Assembly (NCBI RefSeq): GCF_000153205.1
Contig: NZ_CH672427.1
Span: 1,272,667 to 1,336,666 of the forward strand
Origin: Nitrococcus mobilis Nb-231
Lineage (GTDB): Bacteria > Pseudomonadota > Gammaproteobacteria > Nitrococcales > Nitrococcaceae
Direction of reading: 5' to 3'
DNA length: 64,000 bases
The translations under genes and the position numbers were made by a program. The notes below the pieces were generated by a model, which was not told the DNA's origin, did not search any database, and worked only from the letters and a program-made list of their open reading frames with translations. Position 1 is the first letter of the stretch. Every line of letters begins with the position of its first letter. Of this stretch, positions 9,710 through 19,207 are shown piece by piece.

Positions 9710-11890
9710 TTAACCCCTACGACGGGTAATCCGCAGCACGGTGTTGAGCACGCGCAACCGGCGCATGAGTCGAGCTAAATGCAGCCGATTACGCACCATG
9801 AGCACGAGCCGGATAGTGGCAATTACCCCATCCTTTTCATCGATATCCACCGCTTTAATGTTGGAATCAAGATCGGAAACCGTAGCGGCCACATCGGCGA
9901 GTACACCACAGCGATTGACCACATCGACGGCGACAGCGACCTGAAACTCACCTGCGACCTCTTTGTCCCATTGGACGTCGAGCCATTTCTCCGGATGATT
10001 GCGATATTCGCGGATATTGTGGCAGCTCTGCTGATGCACCACCACGCCGCGCCCGGAGCTAGCAAAACCGACGATTGAATCGCCGGGAATGGGCCGACAA
10101 CACCGCGCGAAGGTAATAACTGCGCCCTCGGTCGCGCGGACCGCAAGCGGTGCGGTGGCACGGCCACGTTTTTCCGCACCAAGCGCCTCGATCGCTTCGA
10201 CACTGACTCTGGAAAGCCGCTGCGCGACCAGCCATGGCATGCGCTGACCCAGCCCAACTTGCTCCAATAAACCGTCGAGGCTTTCCGTACCAAACGCCTC
10301 CACCGCCTCTTTGATCCAGGCTTCGGGCAGCTCTTCGAGCTTCATGGTCAAGGCATCTAACGCCTGCCCCACCAAACGACGCCCCAGATTGATGGCCTCC
10401 TCGCCCTTGAGACGTTTGAGGCTGTGACGAATGGCCGTCCGAGCCTTGGCGGTCACGACGAAGTCCAGCCACGCCGGATTCGGCCGAGCCGCCGGTGCCG
10501 TGATGATCTCCACGGTTTGCCCCGTCTCCAGCAAGGTACGCAATGGCGTCAATCGGTGATCGATCATCGCCGCAATGCAGCTGTCGCCGATATGGGAGTG
10601 TACCGTATAGGCGAAATCCACCACCGTGGCGCCACGTGGCAACTCCATGATCTCGCCACTGGGAGTAAACACATAGACTTCATCGGGCAGCAAATCGATC
10701 TTGACGTTTTCAATGAATTCCAGTGAATTCCCGGCGTTGCGTTGCATCTCCAGCAGTCCGCGCAGCCACTCCCGCGCCCGCGCATGGGCCGCGTTGCTGG
10801 CTCCGGTATTACCCTTGTAGAGCCAATGAGCGGCAATCCCCGCCTCGGCCACCTTGTCCATTTCGACTGTGCGGATTTGAACTTCGAGATGGATACGGCG
10901 CGGACCCAGCAACGTGGTATGCAAAGACTGATAACCATTCGCTTTGGGTATCGCTATATAGTCCTTGATGCGCCCAGGCAATGGCTTATATAGGCCGTGC
11001 AGCATACCCAGCACTTGATAGCAAGTGCTTACGGAATCGACTGTGACGCGAAAACCATAGACGTCGAAAATGTTATGGAAATTGCCGTGCTTAGCACGCA
11101 TCTTCTGATAAATACCCCAAAGATGCTTCTCCCGCCCGACCACACGGCCCGGGATGCCGGCCTCGGCCAGGCGCCCCTCCAACGTGTGTCCGATTTTCCC
11201 GACGATCTCGGAACGAGATCCTCGTTGACGCCACAGCTTCTCTTTCAGCACCCGGTAACGCATGGGGTAGAGTGCGGCGAAGCCTAGATCTTCAAGCTCC
11301 ACTCGTAACGTATTGATACCCAAGCGTTGGGCGATGGGGGCATAGATTTCCAGCGTCTCGCGCGCGATTCGCCAGCGCTTGTGCGCCGACATTACCCAGA
11401 TGGTGCGCATATTATGCAGGCGATCCGCCAACTTGATCAGGATCACCCGGATATCCTGCGCCATGGCCAAAAACATCTTACGGAAGTTCTCGGCCTGCGC
11501 CTCCGCTTTACTGCCGAAGTCGATTTGAGTCAGCTTGCTCACCCCATCGACCAGTTCGGCCACCTGATCACCAAAGCGGGTAGCAATCTCGACTTTGGCC
11601 GTGGGCGTATCTTCGATGACATCATGCAGGAGGGCCGCCACGATGCTCTCCACCTCAAGGCGCATCTCGGCCAGAATCTTTGCCACCGCCAATGGGTGCA
11701 TGATGTAAGGCTCACCCGTGAGACGGCGCTGATCTTTATGCGCCAAGGCCGCGAACTGGTAGGCCTCAACGACGCGTCGCACTTCGCTGGAGTCCATATA
11801 ACTTGCCAACAAAGTACACAGATCAACCGCTTGCGTCGGGAGCTCGGACCCGGTGCGCTGTTCGTAGACTACCGCATCGCCGTGAGCCAT
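9710..11890 (-). CDS. spoT: Bifunctional (p)ppGpp synthetase/hydrolase SpoT
   Basis: Makes and degrades the alarmone (p)ppGpp. 726 residues with the full long-RSH architecture: N-terminal HD hydrolase domain with HDVIED at residues 89-94; synthetase domain containing GRIKDYIAIPKANGYQSLHT, where R-I-K-D matches the RxKD form of bifunctional enzymes; a TGS domain (VFTPSGEIMELPRGATVVDFAY); a helical/zinc-finger-like region with FARCCRPIPGD; and a C-terminal ACT domain. The intact HD box argues that hydrolase activity is kept. Order rpoZ-spoT-ridA-recG is conserved in gammaproteobacteria. Confidence 0.96.
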   Translation of the reverse strand: MAHGDAVVYEQRTGSELPTQAVDLCTLLASYMDSSEVRRVVEAYQFAALAHKDQRRLTGEPYIMHPLAVAKILAEMRLEVESIVAALLHDVIEDTPTAKVEIATRFGDQVAELVDGVSKLTQIDFGSKAEAQAENFRKMFLAMAQDIRVILIKLADRLHNMRTIWVMSAHKRWRIARETLEIYAPIAQRLGINTLRVELEDLGFAALYPMRYRVLKEKLWRQRGSRSEIVGKIGHTLEGRLAEAGIPGRVVGREKHLWGIYQKMRAKHGNFHNIFDVYGFRVTVDSVSTCYQVLGMLHGLYKPLPGRIKDYIAIPKANGYQSLHTTLLGPRRIHLEVQIRTVEMDKVAEAGIAAHWLYKGNTGASNAAHARAREWLRGLLEMQRNAGNSLEFIENVKIDLLPDEVYVFTPSGEIMELPRGATVVDFAYTVHSHIGDSCIAAMIDHRLTPLRTLLETGQTVEIITAPAARPNPAWLDFVVTAKARTAIRHSLKRLKGEEAINLGRRLVGQALDALTMKLEELPEAWIKEAVEAFGTESLDGLLEQVGLGQRMPWLVAQRLSRVSVEAIEALGAEKRGRATAPLAVRATEGAVITFARCCRPIPGDSIVGFASSGRGVVVHQQSCHNIREYRNHPEKWLDVQWDKEVAGEFQVAVAVDVVNRCGVLADVAATVSDLDSNIKAVDIDEKDGVIATIRLVLMVRNRLHLARLMRRLRVLNTVLRITRRRG

Positions 11891-11905
11891 GATCGACTAC
11901 CTATC

Positions 11906-12163
11906 CTACTCCGGACGAGCCTCCACGGCGTCCCCCCTCAAATCGAACTCCGGCTTGGGCAGTTCGTCTGCCCGCAAGATCTCTGCTGTAACATAACGCT
12001 CGGCGATCTCGCGCAAAGCCACAACGGTGGGCTTATCGTTCTCCCAATCCACATACGGCTGAGCCCCTCGCGCTATCTGACGGGCACGCCGAGTGGCCAC
12101 CAAGACAAGCTCGAAGCGATTGCCGACATGCTCCAAACAGTCCTCTACTGTTACTCGCGCCAT
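11906..12163 (-). CDS. rpoZ: RNA polymerase omega subunit
   Basis: 85-residue subunit that helps assemble RNA polymerase. The N-terminal [29 protein letters not shown] core is characteristic. It lies 15 bp upstream of spoT and is co-transcribed with it. Confidence 0.95.
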   Translation of the reverse strand: MARVTVEDCLEHVGNRFELVLVATRRARQIARGAQPYVDWENDKPTVVALREIAERYVTAEILRADELPKPEFDLRGDAVEARPE

Positions 12164-12370
12164 GCGCTCGCATCCTCCCGAGATTCCGAACGTTAATATA
12201 CCTAATGTATTCTAGTCACAAGCCAAGCGCCGATGAAAGTAAGCTGGCCGCCGATTTGCGATCCGCGCCATGCGCACGACGCGATTGCCCACGCCGAAAC
12301 CCTGGAGGGCCACGCGGCGATTGCACAATCTTTATAGTCTCGTAGGGATCACAAGCTGGGGCCATCGCCC

Positions 12371-12997
12371 CTACCGGAGATCATCTCGACGCAGCAACTC
12401 GCTCACCACCCCAGCCCAACGCGGCGCCTGCACCGTGCGTTGCAGGCGCCGCGCATGAACGATCGCGCACAAGTCCGCCAGTGCCTGCTCGAAGTGATCG
12501 TTTATCACGAGGTAATCGTATTCAATATAGTGGGCCATCTCCTCGACGGCGGCTTGCATCCGCCCCGCGATCACAGCATCGCTGTCTTGGGCACGAGTGC
12601 GCAACCGATGTTCCAACTCCGCGCGCGAAGGCGGTAGTATGAAGACAGAAACCGCCTCGGGCATGGCAGCACGAACTTGCCGTGCACCCTGCCAATCGAT
12701 ATCGAGCAGGACGTCTTGGCCGCGGCCAAGCGCTTGTTCAACCGCCGCACGCGCCGTCGCGTAATAGTGATCGAATACACGCGCATACTCTAGAAATTCA
12801 CCGGACGCAGCCATTCGTTTGAAGACCACATCCTCCACGAAATGGTAATCCACCCCATCGCGCTCTCCCGGGCGGCGCCGGCGCGTGGTATGCGAGATCG
12901 AAACCACCATCCCTGGCTCGCTCTGGCTCAGAGCGCGCAACAGGCTGGTCTTGCCTCCACCAGACGGGGCGGACACAATGTATAATGTTCCAGTCAT
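12371..12997 (-). CDS. gmk: Guanylate kinase
   Basis: Phosphorylates GMP to GDP. 208 residues with P-loop SAPSGGGKTSL, the GMP-binding SISHTTRRRRPGERDGVDYHF region, and DIDWQGARQVR. The frame is open 33 codons further upstream, but the ATG at 12997 (MTGTLYIVSAPSG) matches family N-termini. About 200 bp separate it from rpoZ. Confidence 0.95.
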   Translation of the reverse strand: MTGTLYIVSAPSGGGKTSLLRALSQSEPGMVVSISHTTRRRRPGERDGVDYHFVEDVVFKRMAASGEFLEYARVFDHYYATARAAVEQALGRGQDVLLDIDWQGARQVRAAMPEAVSVFILPPSRAELEHRLRTRAQDSDAVIAGRMQAAVEEMAHYIEYDYLVINDHFEQALADLCAIVHARRLQRTVQAPRWAGVVSELLRRDDLR

Positions 12998-13207
12998 GCC
13001 TTCTGTCTGAGACCAGGTGTTTTTTGGCATCCGCCGTTCGCTTGCGCCCATCGAATTCGGGCAAAGCGACGCCCCTCGGGCCCCGTGCCGAAACAAGTCC
13101 CGTTACCGCGGCTCCCCTGTCCACCACACAGCGTGTGAATCAAAACGGGCAAAATACCACACAGACGGTCGCCGTTTCGTCTTTCGAGCCGGCGGTGCTG
13201 GAACGAA

Positions 13208-14074
13208 CTATTCTATATTCTGCACTTGTTCGCGCATCTGATCGATGAGCACTTTCATCGTCACCGCCGCGCGAGTAGTCGCGGTATCCGATGACTTCGA
13301 CGCCAGCGTATTGGCTTCCCGATTGAGTTCTTGCATCAGGAAATCCAATCGTCTGCCCTTAGGTTCATTCTGTCGCAGCACCTGTTCCACCTCCTCGATG
13401 TGGCTGAGCAGTCGTTCTAATTCTTCGTCGACGTCCAACCGCTGAGCGATTAATACCAACTCCTGCTCTACACGAGCGGGGTCGGCACTTGCCTTAAGAG
13501 CCTCGATGCGCGCGCACAACCGCTCCTGGGCCGCCCGCACGACCGTGGGGCGCCTACCCTGGACTTCCCGCGTCACCTCGCGTATCTGCTCCGCTCGCTC
13601 GTGCAGCATTGCCGCAAGCCGCTCGCCCTCCCTCTCCCGCATGCCCAACAATTCGTCCAAAGCAACCTCCAACAACTCGAGCGCGGCTTCGGCGACCGGC
13701 TGCAGATCGGACTCGCCCTCCTGCAGGATGCCAGGCAGACGCAGCAACTCGAGTGGTGAAATCGGTGCCGCCTGCGGAAGCAACTGGCCAAGCGAGAGAC
13801 AACCTGCAATGACTTGCTCGGCATAAGGCCAATTGATCTGGAGCGCATTAACCGCATCAATGCTCGGGCGGTAACGCAAAGTGCACTCGATCTTGCCTCG
13901 GCCCAAACGATTCCCCAGCCGTTCACGCAACACCGACTCGAGCGAGCGCAGTTCCTCGGGCAGGTGCAACCGGATATCCAGATAGCGGTGATTAACGGAG
14001 CGTATCTCCCAGATGAGCTCGCCCTCGCCGCCCTGCCACTCCCGCCGTGCAAACGCGGTCATACTGCGGATCAT
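13208..14074 (-). CDS. yicC: YicC/YloC family endoribonuclease
   Basis: 288 residues, the family length. YicC proteins are endoribonucleases linked to stationary phase and RNA turnover. Recognised from the N-terminal MIRSMTAFARRE, the SVNHRYLDI segment, and the C-terminal GRRLDFLMQELNREANTLASKS (the former DUF1732). The start at 14074 is chosen over longer frames because it fits the family and follows a GGGAGAGAG stretch. It is divergent from rph across 155 bp. Confidence 0.92.
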   Translation of the reverse strand: MIRSMTAFARREWQGGEGELIWEIRSVNHRYLDIRLHLPEELRSLESVLRERLGNRLGRGKIECTLRYRPSIDAVNALQINWPYAEQVIAGCLSLGQLLPQAAPISPLELLRLPGILQEGESDLQPVAEAALELLEVALDELLGMREREGERLAAMLHERAEQIREVTREVQGRRPTVVRAAQERLCARIEALKASADPARVEQELVLIAQRLDVDEELERLLSHIEEVEQVLRQNEPKGRRLDFLMQELNREANTLASKSSDTATTRAAVTMKVLIDQMREQVQNIE

Positions 14075-14087
14075 CGTCTCTCTCCCT

Positions 14088-14121
14088 GCGGGACAAGGCC
14101 CAATAGCGGGACAAGGCCCAA
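14088..14121. repeat. Short tandem repeat in the yicC-rph intergenic region
   Basis: Two perfect 16-bp copies of GCGGGACAAGGCCCAA at 14088-14103 and 14106-14121 (period 18), immediately upstream of the yicC start. Each copy could serve as part of an operator or reflect slippage; no protein site is recognised. Confidence 0.6.
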
Positions 14122-14229
14122 ATGTTACGCGTAATGGCGCTGTGAGGAAAACGCCGCAGTCAGTCTCCCGCAACGCCCACTGCTATGCTAGGCTGTTTCA
14201 CTAAACTGGAAATCGTGACGAGGAAAGCC

Positions 14230-14946
14230 ATGCGCCCCAGTGGCCGCCACAACCACGAAATGCGGGCCGTGCGGATTACTCGTGGCTTCACCAAGCATGC
14301 GGAAGGCTCTGCTTTGGTGGAGTTCGGCGACACTAAAATCCTCTGTAACGCCTCCGTCGAAGAGCGTGTACCGCCCTGGCTACGCAATAGCGGCCGGGGC
14401 TGGATAACGGCCGAGTACGCAATGCTCCCGCGCGCGACCCAGAGCCGCAATGACCGCGAGGCCGTACGGGGACGCCAACAAGGCCGAACCGTCGAAATCC
14501 AGCGCTTAATTGGCCGTTCGCTGCGTGCGGCGATCGATTTACAGGCGTTGGGTGAGCGCCGGATCATCATCGATTGCGACGTCCTGCAAGCCGACGGCGG
14601 TACCCGCACTGCCGCCATTACGGGGGGCTACGTTGCTTTGGCGGATGCTCTGCAAAGCCTTATCAAAAAAGGCTTGCTCAAGCGTCCCCCCCTGTTCGGC
14701 CACGTGGCGGCCGTGTCCGTGGGAATCTATCGAGGCAAGGTGGTACTCGATTTGGACTATGCTGAGGATGCCGAGGCGGAGACCGACATGAACATCGTCA
14801 TGAATGAAGTAGGCGCGCTCATTGAAATCCAAGGCACCGCCGAAGGCCACGCCTTCCGGCGTGTAGAGTTGGGCCAGATGATCGATCTGGCAGAAGAAGG
14901 AACCCGTAGCCTGATTGAAGCGCAACGCCAAGCACTGGAAGCCTAG
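14230..14946 (+). CDS. rph: Ribonuclease PH
   Basis: Phosphorolytic 3'-5' exoribonuclease trimming tRNA 3' ends. 238 residues, identical in length to the E. coli enzyme family norm. Motifs include [14 protein letters not shown] at the N terminus, [20 protein letters not shown] (phosphate-binding Arg residues), [18 protein letters not shown], and [18 protein letters not shown] with the metal-binding aspartates. AGGAA precedes the ATG. Its TAG stop codon is the TAG of a CTAG that borders the adjacent MITE-like element. Confidence 0.96.
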   Translation: MRPSGRHNHEMRAVRITRGFTKHAEGSALVEFGDTKILCNASVEERVPPWLRNSGRGWITAEYAMLPRATQSRNDREAVRGRQQGRTVEIQRLIGRSLRAAIDLQALGERRIIIDCDVLQADGGTRTAAITGGYVALADALQSLIKKGLLKRPPLFGHVAAVSVGIYRGKVVLDLDYAEDAEAETDMNIVMNEVGALIEIQGTAEGHAFRRVELGQMIDLAEEGTRSLIEAQRQALEA

Positions 14947-15210
14947 GGCCTGTTGATAATCACCCGCGGCGTCGCGTGGCTGCCCAAAATGCGGCCAGCC
15001 AAGGCGCGAGGAGAGAAGTTTGGTTATTCCAAATGAACGACGAGCAACGTCGGCTGGCCGCATTTTGGGCGCCCCCCAAAGGGCCGGGGCCATTTTCCCG
15101 CAATCCTGCGTTATCGCTCGCTTATGTAGCAGGCTACACGGCGCTCGCGATGCCTTGTCTTGCGAGAAAATGGCCGCCGGCGCGGCGGCGCGGGTAATTG
15201 TCAACAGGCC
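14947..15210. mobile_element. MITE-like element, 264 bp, flanked by CTAG
   Basis: Non-coding element with imperfect terminal inverted repeats: the outer 30 bp of each end match at 26 positions, both beginning GGCCTGTTGA. CTAG occurs at both borders (14943-14946 and 15211-15214), as expected of a 4-bp target duplication typical of IS5/IS427-type transposases. Inside are a perfect 19-bp inverted repeat (14982-15000 with 15052-15070) and a 10-bp one (15088-15097 with 15166-15175). There is no transposase, so it would need to be moved in trans. It separates rph from rdgB. Confidence 0.8.
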
Positions 15211-15219
15211 CTAGTACGC

Positions 15220-15816
15220 GTGCATCGGATCGTCCTGGCCAGCAACAACCCCGGCAAGGCGTTGGAGATGCAAGCCTTGCTACGGGGCATGAGCATCGAG
15301 CTGGTACCACAGCCCCTCTACTGCGTGCCCAGCGTGGTGGAGACGGGGTTAACTTTCGTCGAAAACGCTCTTATCAAGGCGCGGCATGCCTGCGAGCACA
15401 CCGGCCGCGCCGCGATCGCCGACGACTCCGGCCTTGAAGTCGAGGCCCTAGCCGGCGAGCCAGGTATCTACTCGGCCCGTTATGCCGGTGAGGACGCCGA
15501 CGATACCGCCAATAACCGGCGCCTGCTCGATGAACTTATAGACACCCCGGTAAGCGAGCGCAAAGCCCGTTTTATCTGCATCATTGCCTACCTACGGCAC
15601 TCGCGTGACCCAGATCCACTCATCTGCCGCGGCACTTGGGAGGGGCAAATCATCGAACACCCGCGCGGGACGAACGGTTTCGGTTACGATCCATTGTTTT
15701 ATCTGCCGGAACTCGAGTGCACGGCAGCGGAGCTGGAAGCGCAAACCAAAAATCGCATCAGCCATCGAGGTCAAGCGCTGCAGGCGTTGCTCGAGGCCCT
15801 CCAGCGCGAGGGCTGA
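15220..15816 (+). CDS. rdgB: XTP/dITP diphosphatase RdgB
   Basis: House-cleaning pyrophosphatase that hydrolyses non-canonical purine nucleotides (ITP, XTP). 198 residues. Signatures: VLASNNPGKALEM, AIADDSGLEVEAL with catalytic Asp, YSARYAGEDADD, and GTNGFGYDPLF. The best start is the GTG at 15220, giving VHRIVLASNN. It begins only 9 bp after the right end of the MITE-like element, so the normal upstream leader is replaced by element sequence and no good Shine-Dalgarno sequence is visible. Confidence 0.94.
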   Translation: MHRIVLASNNPGKALEMQALLRGMSIELVPQPLYCVPSVVETGLTFVENALIKARHACEHTGRAAIADDSGLEVEALAGEPGIYSARYAGEDADDTANNRRLLDELIDTPVSERKARFICIIAYLRHSRDPDPLICRGTWEGQIIEHPRGTNGFGYDPLFYLPELECTAAELEAQTKNRISHRGQALQALLEALQREG

Positions 15817-15820
15817 AGCC

Positions 15821-16987
15821 GTGTTCCGCTTCACCGCCTCTCCGCCCCTCGCACTCTACGTCCATCTACCTTGGTGCGTGCGCAAATGCCCGTATTGCGA
15901 CTTCAACTCACACGCCCTGCGCGGCGAGCTACCGGCAACAGCCTACGTGGACGCGCTGCTCGCTGATGTGCTCCGAGAGATCAAGCACATCCACGAGCGC
16001 GAGATCAGCTCCGTATTCTTTGGCGGCGGAACCCCCAGCTTGTTCCCGCCGGCGGCCCTTGCACGACTGCTCGAGGGGTTGCAGCGTTATCTACGGATTG
16101 CCGCCGACTGCGAAATCACCTTAGAGGCCAACCCTGGGAGTGTGGACCAGGCCCGCTTCGAAGACTTTCGCAGCGCCGGCGTAAACCGTCTGTCCATTGG
16201 CGTGCAAAGCTTCCAAGCGGACAGCCTGCACCGTCTCGGGCGCATCCATGGCCCACAAGCCGCTGTCGCAGCGGTCGAAACCGCCCATGCGGCCGGCTTC
16301 GACAACTTCAATATCGATCTCATGTACGGATTGCCGAACCAGGGCCGGCCGGCGGCTGTCGCAGACATCACCCAAGCCATTGCGCTGGCACCACCACATA
16401 TCTCCCACTACCAACTCACGCTGGAGCCCAATACGGCGTTTGCGGCCCGGCCTCCCGCACTCCCCGAAGACGATGCAATCTATGCGATGCAGATCGACTG
16501 CCAAACACGACTCGCCGGCGCAGGTTATCAGCACTACGAAGTATCGGCCTATGCCCTCCGAGACCGACGCTGCCGGCACAATCTCAATTACTGGAGCTTC
16601 GGTGACTACCTCGGCATCGGTGCCGGAGCCCACGGCAAAGTGACCGACCTCGACAAGGGTAAGATCACTCGCTATGAAAAGCTGGCACGGCCGATGGCGT
16701 ATATAAGGGAGGCAACCGCCGGAGAGGCCGTGGCAAAGTCACATCAGCTCAGCGCGCAGGATGCGGTCCTGGAGTTCATGATGAACGCCTTGCGGCTACC
16801 GGAGGGAGTGCCACGCAAGCTTTGTACGGCGCGAACCGGTTTGCCCTGGGTCTGCTTCGAGGCCGCAGTCGACGACGCCCGCAACCGCGGTTGGCTCGAT
16901 ATAACGGCGGATGATCGCGTACGACCCACTGCGCTGGGCATGCGGTTTTTGAACAATCTGCTTGGCTGTTTCCTACCGCCAGACTGA
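15821..16987 (+). CDS. hemW: Radical SAM haem chaperone HemW
   Basis: Radical SAM-family protein that binds haem and delivers it to respiratory proteins; formerly called coproporphyrinogen oxidase-like. 388 residues with the 4Fe-4S motif CVRKCPYC, FFGGGTPSLF, LEANPGS, RLSIGVQSFQ and YEVSAYA. The likely start is the GTG at 15821, 4 bp after the rdgB stop, giving VFRFTASPPLALYVHLPWC. The frame is open much further upstream but that part overlaps rdgB out of frame. Confidence 0.94.
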   Translation: MFRFTASPPLALYVHLPWCVRKCPYCDFNSHALRGELPATAYVDALLADVLREIKHIHEREISSVFFGGGTPSLFPPAALARLLEGLQRYLRIAADCEITLEANPGSVDQARFEDFRSAGVNRLSIGVQSFQADSLHRLGRIHGPQAAVAAVETAHAAGFDNFNIDLMYGLPNQGRPAAVADITQAIALAPPHISHYQLTLEPNTAFAARPPALPEDDAIYAMQIDCQTRLAGAGYQHYEVSAYALRDRRCRHNLNYWSFGDYLGIGAGAHGKVTDLDKGKITRYEKLARPMAYIREATAGEAVAKSHQLSAQDAVLEFMMNALRLPEGVPRKLCTARTGLPWVCFEAAVDDARNRGWLDITADDRVRPTALGMRFLNNLLGCFLPPD

Positions 16988-17061
16988 CCGCAGCTGCCAA
17001 CGGCGAGCGCATTGCCCAGCATCAATGGCCGTTATCCACATCAAAGACCAAGACTAAACAC

Positions 17062-17442
17062 CTAGGGCATCTTGGTTACCGCTACGAACACAATGTAGCC
17101 AAACAACAGCAAAGAGCCGACGAAGGCGGCGACACGCACCCGTTTGGTCCGACCGCGCCTCAGGGCGATCGCACCGAGCACGACGTAGGCGAGCAACCCG
17201 GTCAGCTTGGCGATAATCCAGGGATGATAGGTCAGCGGGAACTCATAAAATGCAACGGCCAAATACAGGCCGCTCGCCAACACCACGGCGTCGATCGCAT
17301 GGGGCAACACGCGCACCCACCGCCGGCTGAGTAAGGGCGAGTCGTACAGCATCCATACTCCGCGCGCCGTAAAAGACAAGAAAGTAGCAATAACCACGGT
17401 AACGTGGAGCGATTTCGCGACTATATAGGCGGACAATACCAT
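17062..17442 (-). CDS. SirB2 family membrane protein
   Basis: 126-residue protein with four predicted helices, of the SirB2 (invasion gene expression up-regulator SirB) family, whose biochemical role is unknown. Features: an N-terminal HVTVVIATFLSFTARGVWML helix with a conserved His, LPHAIDAVVLASGLYLA, and HPWIIAKLTGLLAYVVLG. AAGGAGGGA precedes the ATG. It is convergent with hemW and divergent from the rof gene. Confidence 0.85.
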   Translation of the reverse strand: MVLSAYIVAKSLHVTVVIATFLSFTARGVWMLYDSPLLSRRWVRVLPHAIDAVVLASGLYLAVAFYEFPLTYHPWIIAKLTGLLAYVVLGAIALRRGRTKRVRVAAFVGSLLLFGYIVFVAVTKMP

Positions 17443-17499
17443 TCCCTCCTTCCCTGACGTTCCATGCGCATACCGGATGATTGATCTAAGCTCTTTCTT

Positions 17500-17751
17500 A
17501 TGACTGACTACCGCCCCGTCGCCTGCAAAATATATGCTGAACTGGAGTTGGCCATCCTGCGGCGCAGGATGCTACGTATTGGCTGGCGAGAGAGCAATGG
17601 AGCATGCCACCTCACGGCGCTATGGCCTCGGAATTTAGTAACTCGCAGCCATGAAGAGTATTTGATCGCCAAGGACATAAACGGGAGCCAGCTTGAGATT
17701 CGTCTCGATCGTATCACTCGGTTTGATCCTCTCAAGCCCTGTCGGAATTAG
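17500..17751 (+). CDS. rof: Rho-binding antiterminator (Rof/YaeO-like)
   Basis: 83-residue protein resembling Rof, which binds the primary RNA site of Rho and inhibits Rho-dependent termination. The family pattern is visible: N-terminal MTDYRPVACKIYAELELAIL, a strand-rich core, the SHEEYLIAKD segment and C-terminal LEIRLDRITRFDPL. Its length equals that of E. coli Rof. It stands alone between sirB2 and a DUF3135 gene. Confidence 0.82.
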   Translation: MTDYRPVACKIYAELELAILRRRMLRIGWRESNGACHLTALWPRNLVTRSHEEYLIAKDINGSQLEIRLDRITRFDPLKPCRN

Positions 17752-17904
17752 CCGAGCAAGAGCGCGTTGGCTGAATTGCGCCGACCATTCCACCGTGCAC
17801 TTCACCACCTACCAGCAGCACTACTGAGAGTGGTGCCGGCCAGCGAGTGCCGCCTATACTGATGGTACGGTCTGGCAGATTGATCTTTACGAGGGCTTCC
17901 GCCC

Positions 17905-18258
17905 ATGGATAGCGAACGATGCTTCACCATTGACTTCGACGAGTGGTCGAGTCTTGCTAGACAAGACCCGAAAGGTTTCGAGGCACGGCGACGTGCCACG
18001 CTGGATTCCTTTATCAAGGCGCAACCTGCCGGGCGACGCCAGCGGTTGCGTTGCTTACAATGGCGGGTGGATCGCATCCGACAGAGCTCGAGCACACCCT
18101 TGCTTGCCTGTCAGAGGCTCTCACAGCTGATGTGGGATGCTTTCGTCGGACCAACGGGTCTCATGCAGATTCTTGCAAGGCCATACCCCCCGGCGCGCGA
18201 TACCCAGCAAGCGCTGCACTCGGCAAAAATTCTTCCCTTCCGTCGACCAATCAGATAG
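17905..18258 (+). CDS. DUF3135 domain protein
   Basis: 117-residue protein matching the small DUF3135 family found in gammaproteobacteria: FDEWSSLARQDPKGFEARRRATLDSFI near the N terminus, RRQRLRCLQWRVDRIRQ, then LACQRLSQLMWDAF. Basic and helical, no signal peptide. Function unknown. Confidence 0.75.
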   Translation: MDSERCFTIDFDEWSSLARQDPKGFEARRRATLDSFIKAQPAGRRQRLRCLQWRVDRIRQSSSTPLLACQRLSQLMWDAFVGPTGLMQILARPYPPARDTQQALHSAKILPFRRPIR

Positions 18259-18425
18259 GCTCAGCTGATCGACCCCACGAACCGACTCAGAGTGAACCCG
18301 AGCCGTCATAGCCACCCTATTCGATCGGCGGTTGCCTTCCATTGCCGGCCGAGTCTATGATGACGCGCCTTGCAGCTGGTGGCTGCATATGGTGGCCTCA
18401 TCAACGAGCATTAGGAGGCAGCTCT

Positions 18426-18683
18426 ATGAAAAAGGACATCCACCCCGAATATCGCCCCGTCGTGTTCCAGGATCTTTCTTCCGACTTCGCGTTCCTCACT
18501 CGCTCCACGCTGCGCACGAAGGAAACGACCAAATGGAAGGACGGCGAAGAATACCCATTATGTAAGGTCGAAGTATCCAGCAAGAGCCATCCGTTTTTTA
18601 CCGGTAAACAACGCGTAGCCAGTAGTGGCGGCCGCGTGGATCAGTTCCGCAAGCGCTACGGCAATGCAGGCAAGAATAAATAG
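18426..18683 (+). CDS. rpmE2: Type B 50S ribosomal protein L31 (zinc-free)
   Basis: 85-residue ribosomal protein L31 of the type B form, which lacks the zinc-binding CxxC pair of the type A form and often replaces it under zinc limitation. [16 protein letters not shown] and [17 protein letters not shown] are typical. AGGAGG lies 10 nt before the ATG at 18426. Zur control is common in the family; I saw no convincing Zur operator upstream. Confidence 0.95.
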   Translation: MKKDIHPEYRPVVFQDLSSDFAFLTRSTLRTKETTKWKDGEEYPLCKVEVSSKSHPFFTGKQRVASSGGRVDQFRKRYGNAGKNK

Positions 18684-19207
18684 CCGTTGCAACGCCTGCG
18701 GAGCAAGCTGTTGCTTCGATCCGAACCCGCCCCCGGCCCAGTCTACGCCGCAACGGCATGTCGTGCTGCATCGACTCGGGCCGCTGGGACGAGGATATTC
18801 CTATATCCATCACCTTATACATAAGTCCATAATATTAAATTGAAACAATATGTTACGAACTGACCCGCTGAACGCCGACTGGGCAGATGGGATCAGTGTT
18901 TTCAATCACTTGGCTGGCACCAGCGCGACCTGAGTCGACTGGAACAGACTTGTGTGTAATGGAATGCCCCATATCTTCCGCCACCTCTTCCCTATAGGAA
19001 CTCTGGATAATCCCGTCCATGCCGGGCCCTTCGACTACTCTCGGGATGGACTTGTCGAAGGGCTGTAGGCGAACGAAGCACAATTAATCTTTCTTGAGAC
19101 TCCACCTAATCTATAGCAGCCCAATACGGATCGTCACGAATCCAGCGGCAACGGCAAACGCACTCGGCTCCAGGCTTCGCTCGAGGTCTATGCAGGAGAG
19201 CAAATTA
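18684..19207. other. Intergenic region before gltA
   Basis: About 520 bp with no supportable gene. It has an AT-rich patch near 18815-18855 (ATATTAAATTGAAAC) and a palindromic repeat at 19026-19063. The gltA promoter presumably lies here. A 76-codon minus-strand frame (18853-19083) has no recognisable features and mostly reads through the palindrome. Confidence 0.6.
19026..19063. repeat. REP-like palindrome
   Basis: Perfect 10-bp arms GCCCTTCGAC (19026-19035) and GTCGAAGGGC (19054-19063) around an 18-bp loop. This CCTTCGAC/GTCGAAGG type is widespread between genes in many proteobacterial genomes. Only one copy was noticed in this window. Confidence 0.65.

Noticed and set aside
18853..19083. 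76-codon minus-strand frame upstream of gltA
   Set aside because: It reads mainly through the REP-like palindrome, has no ribosome site and no family features.
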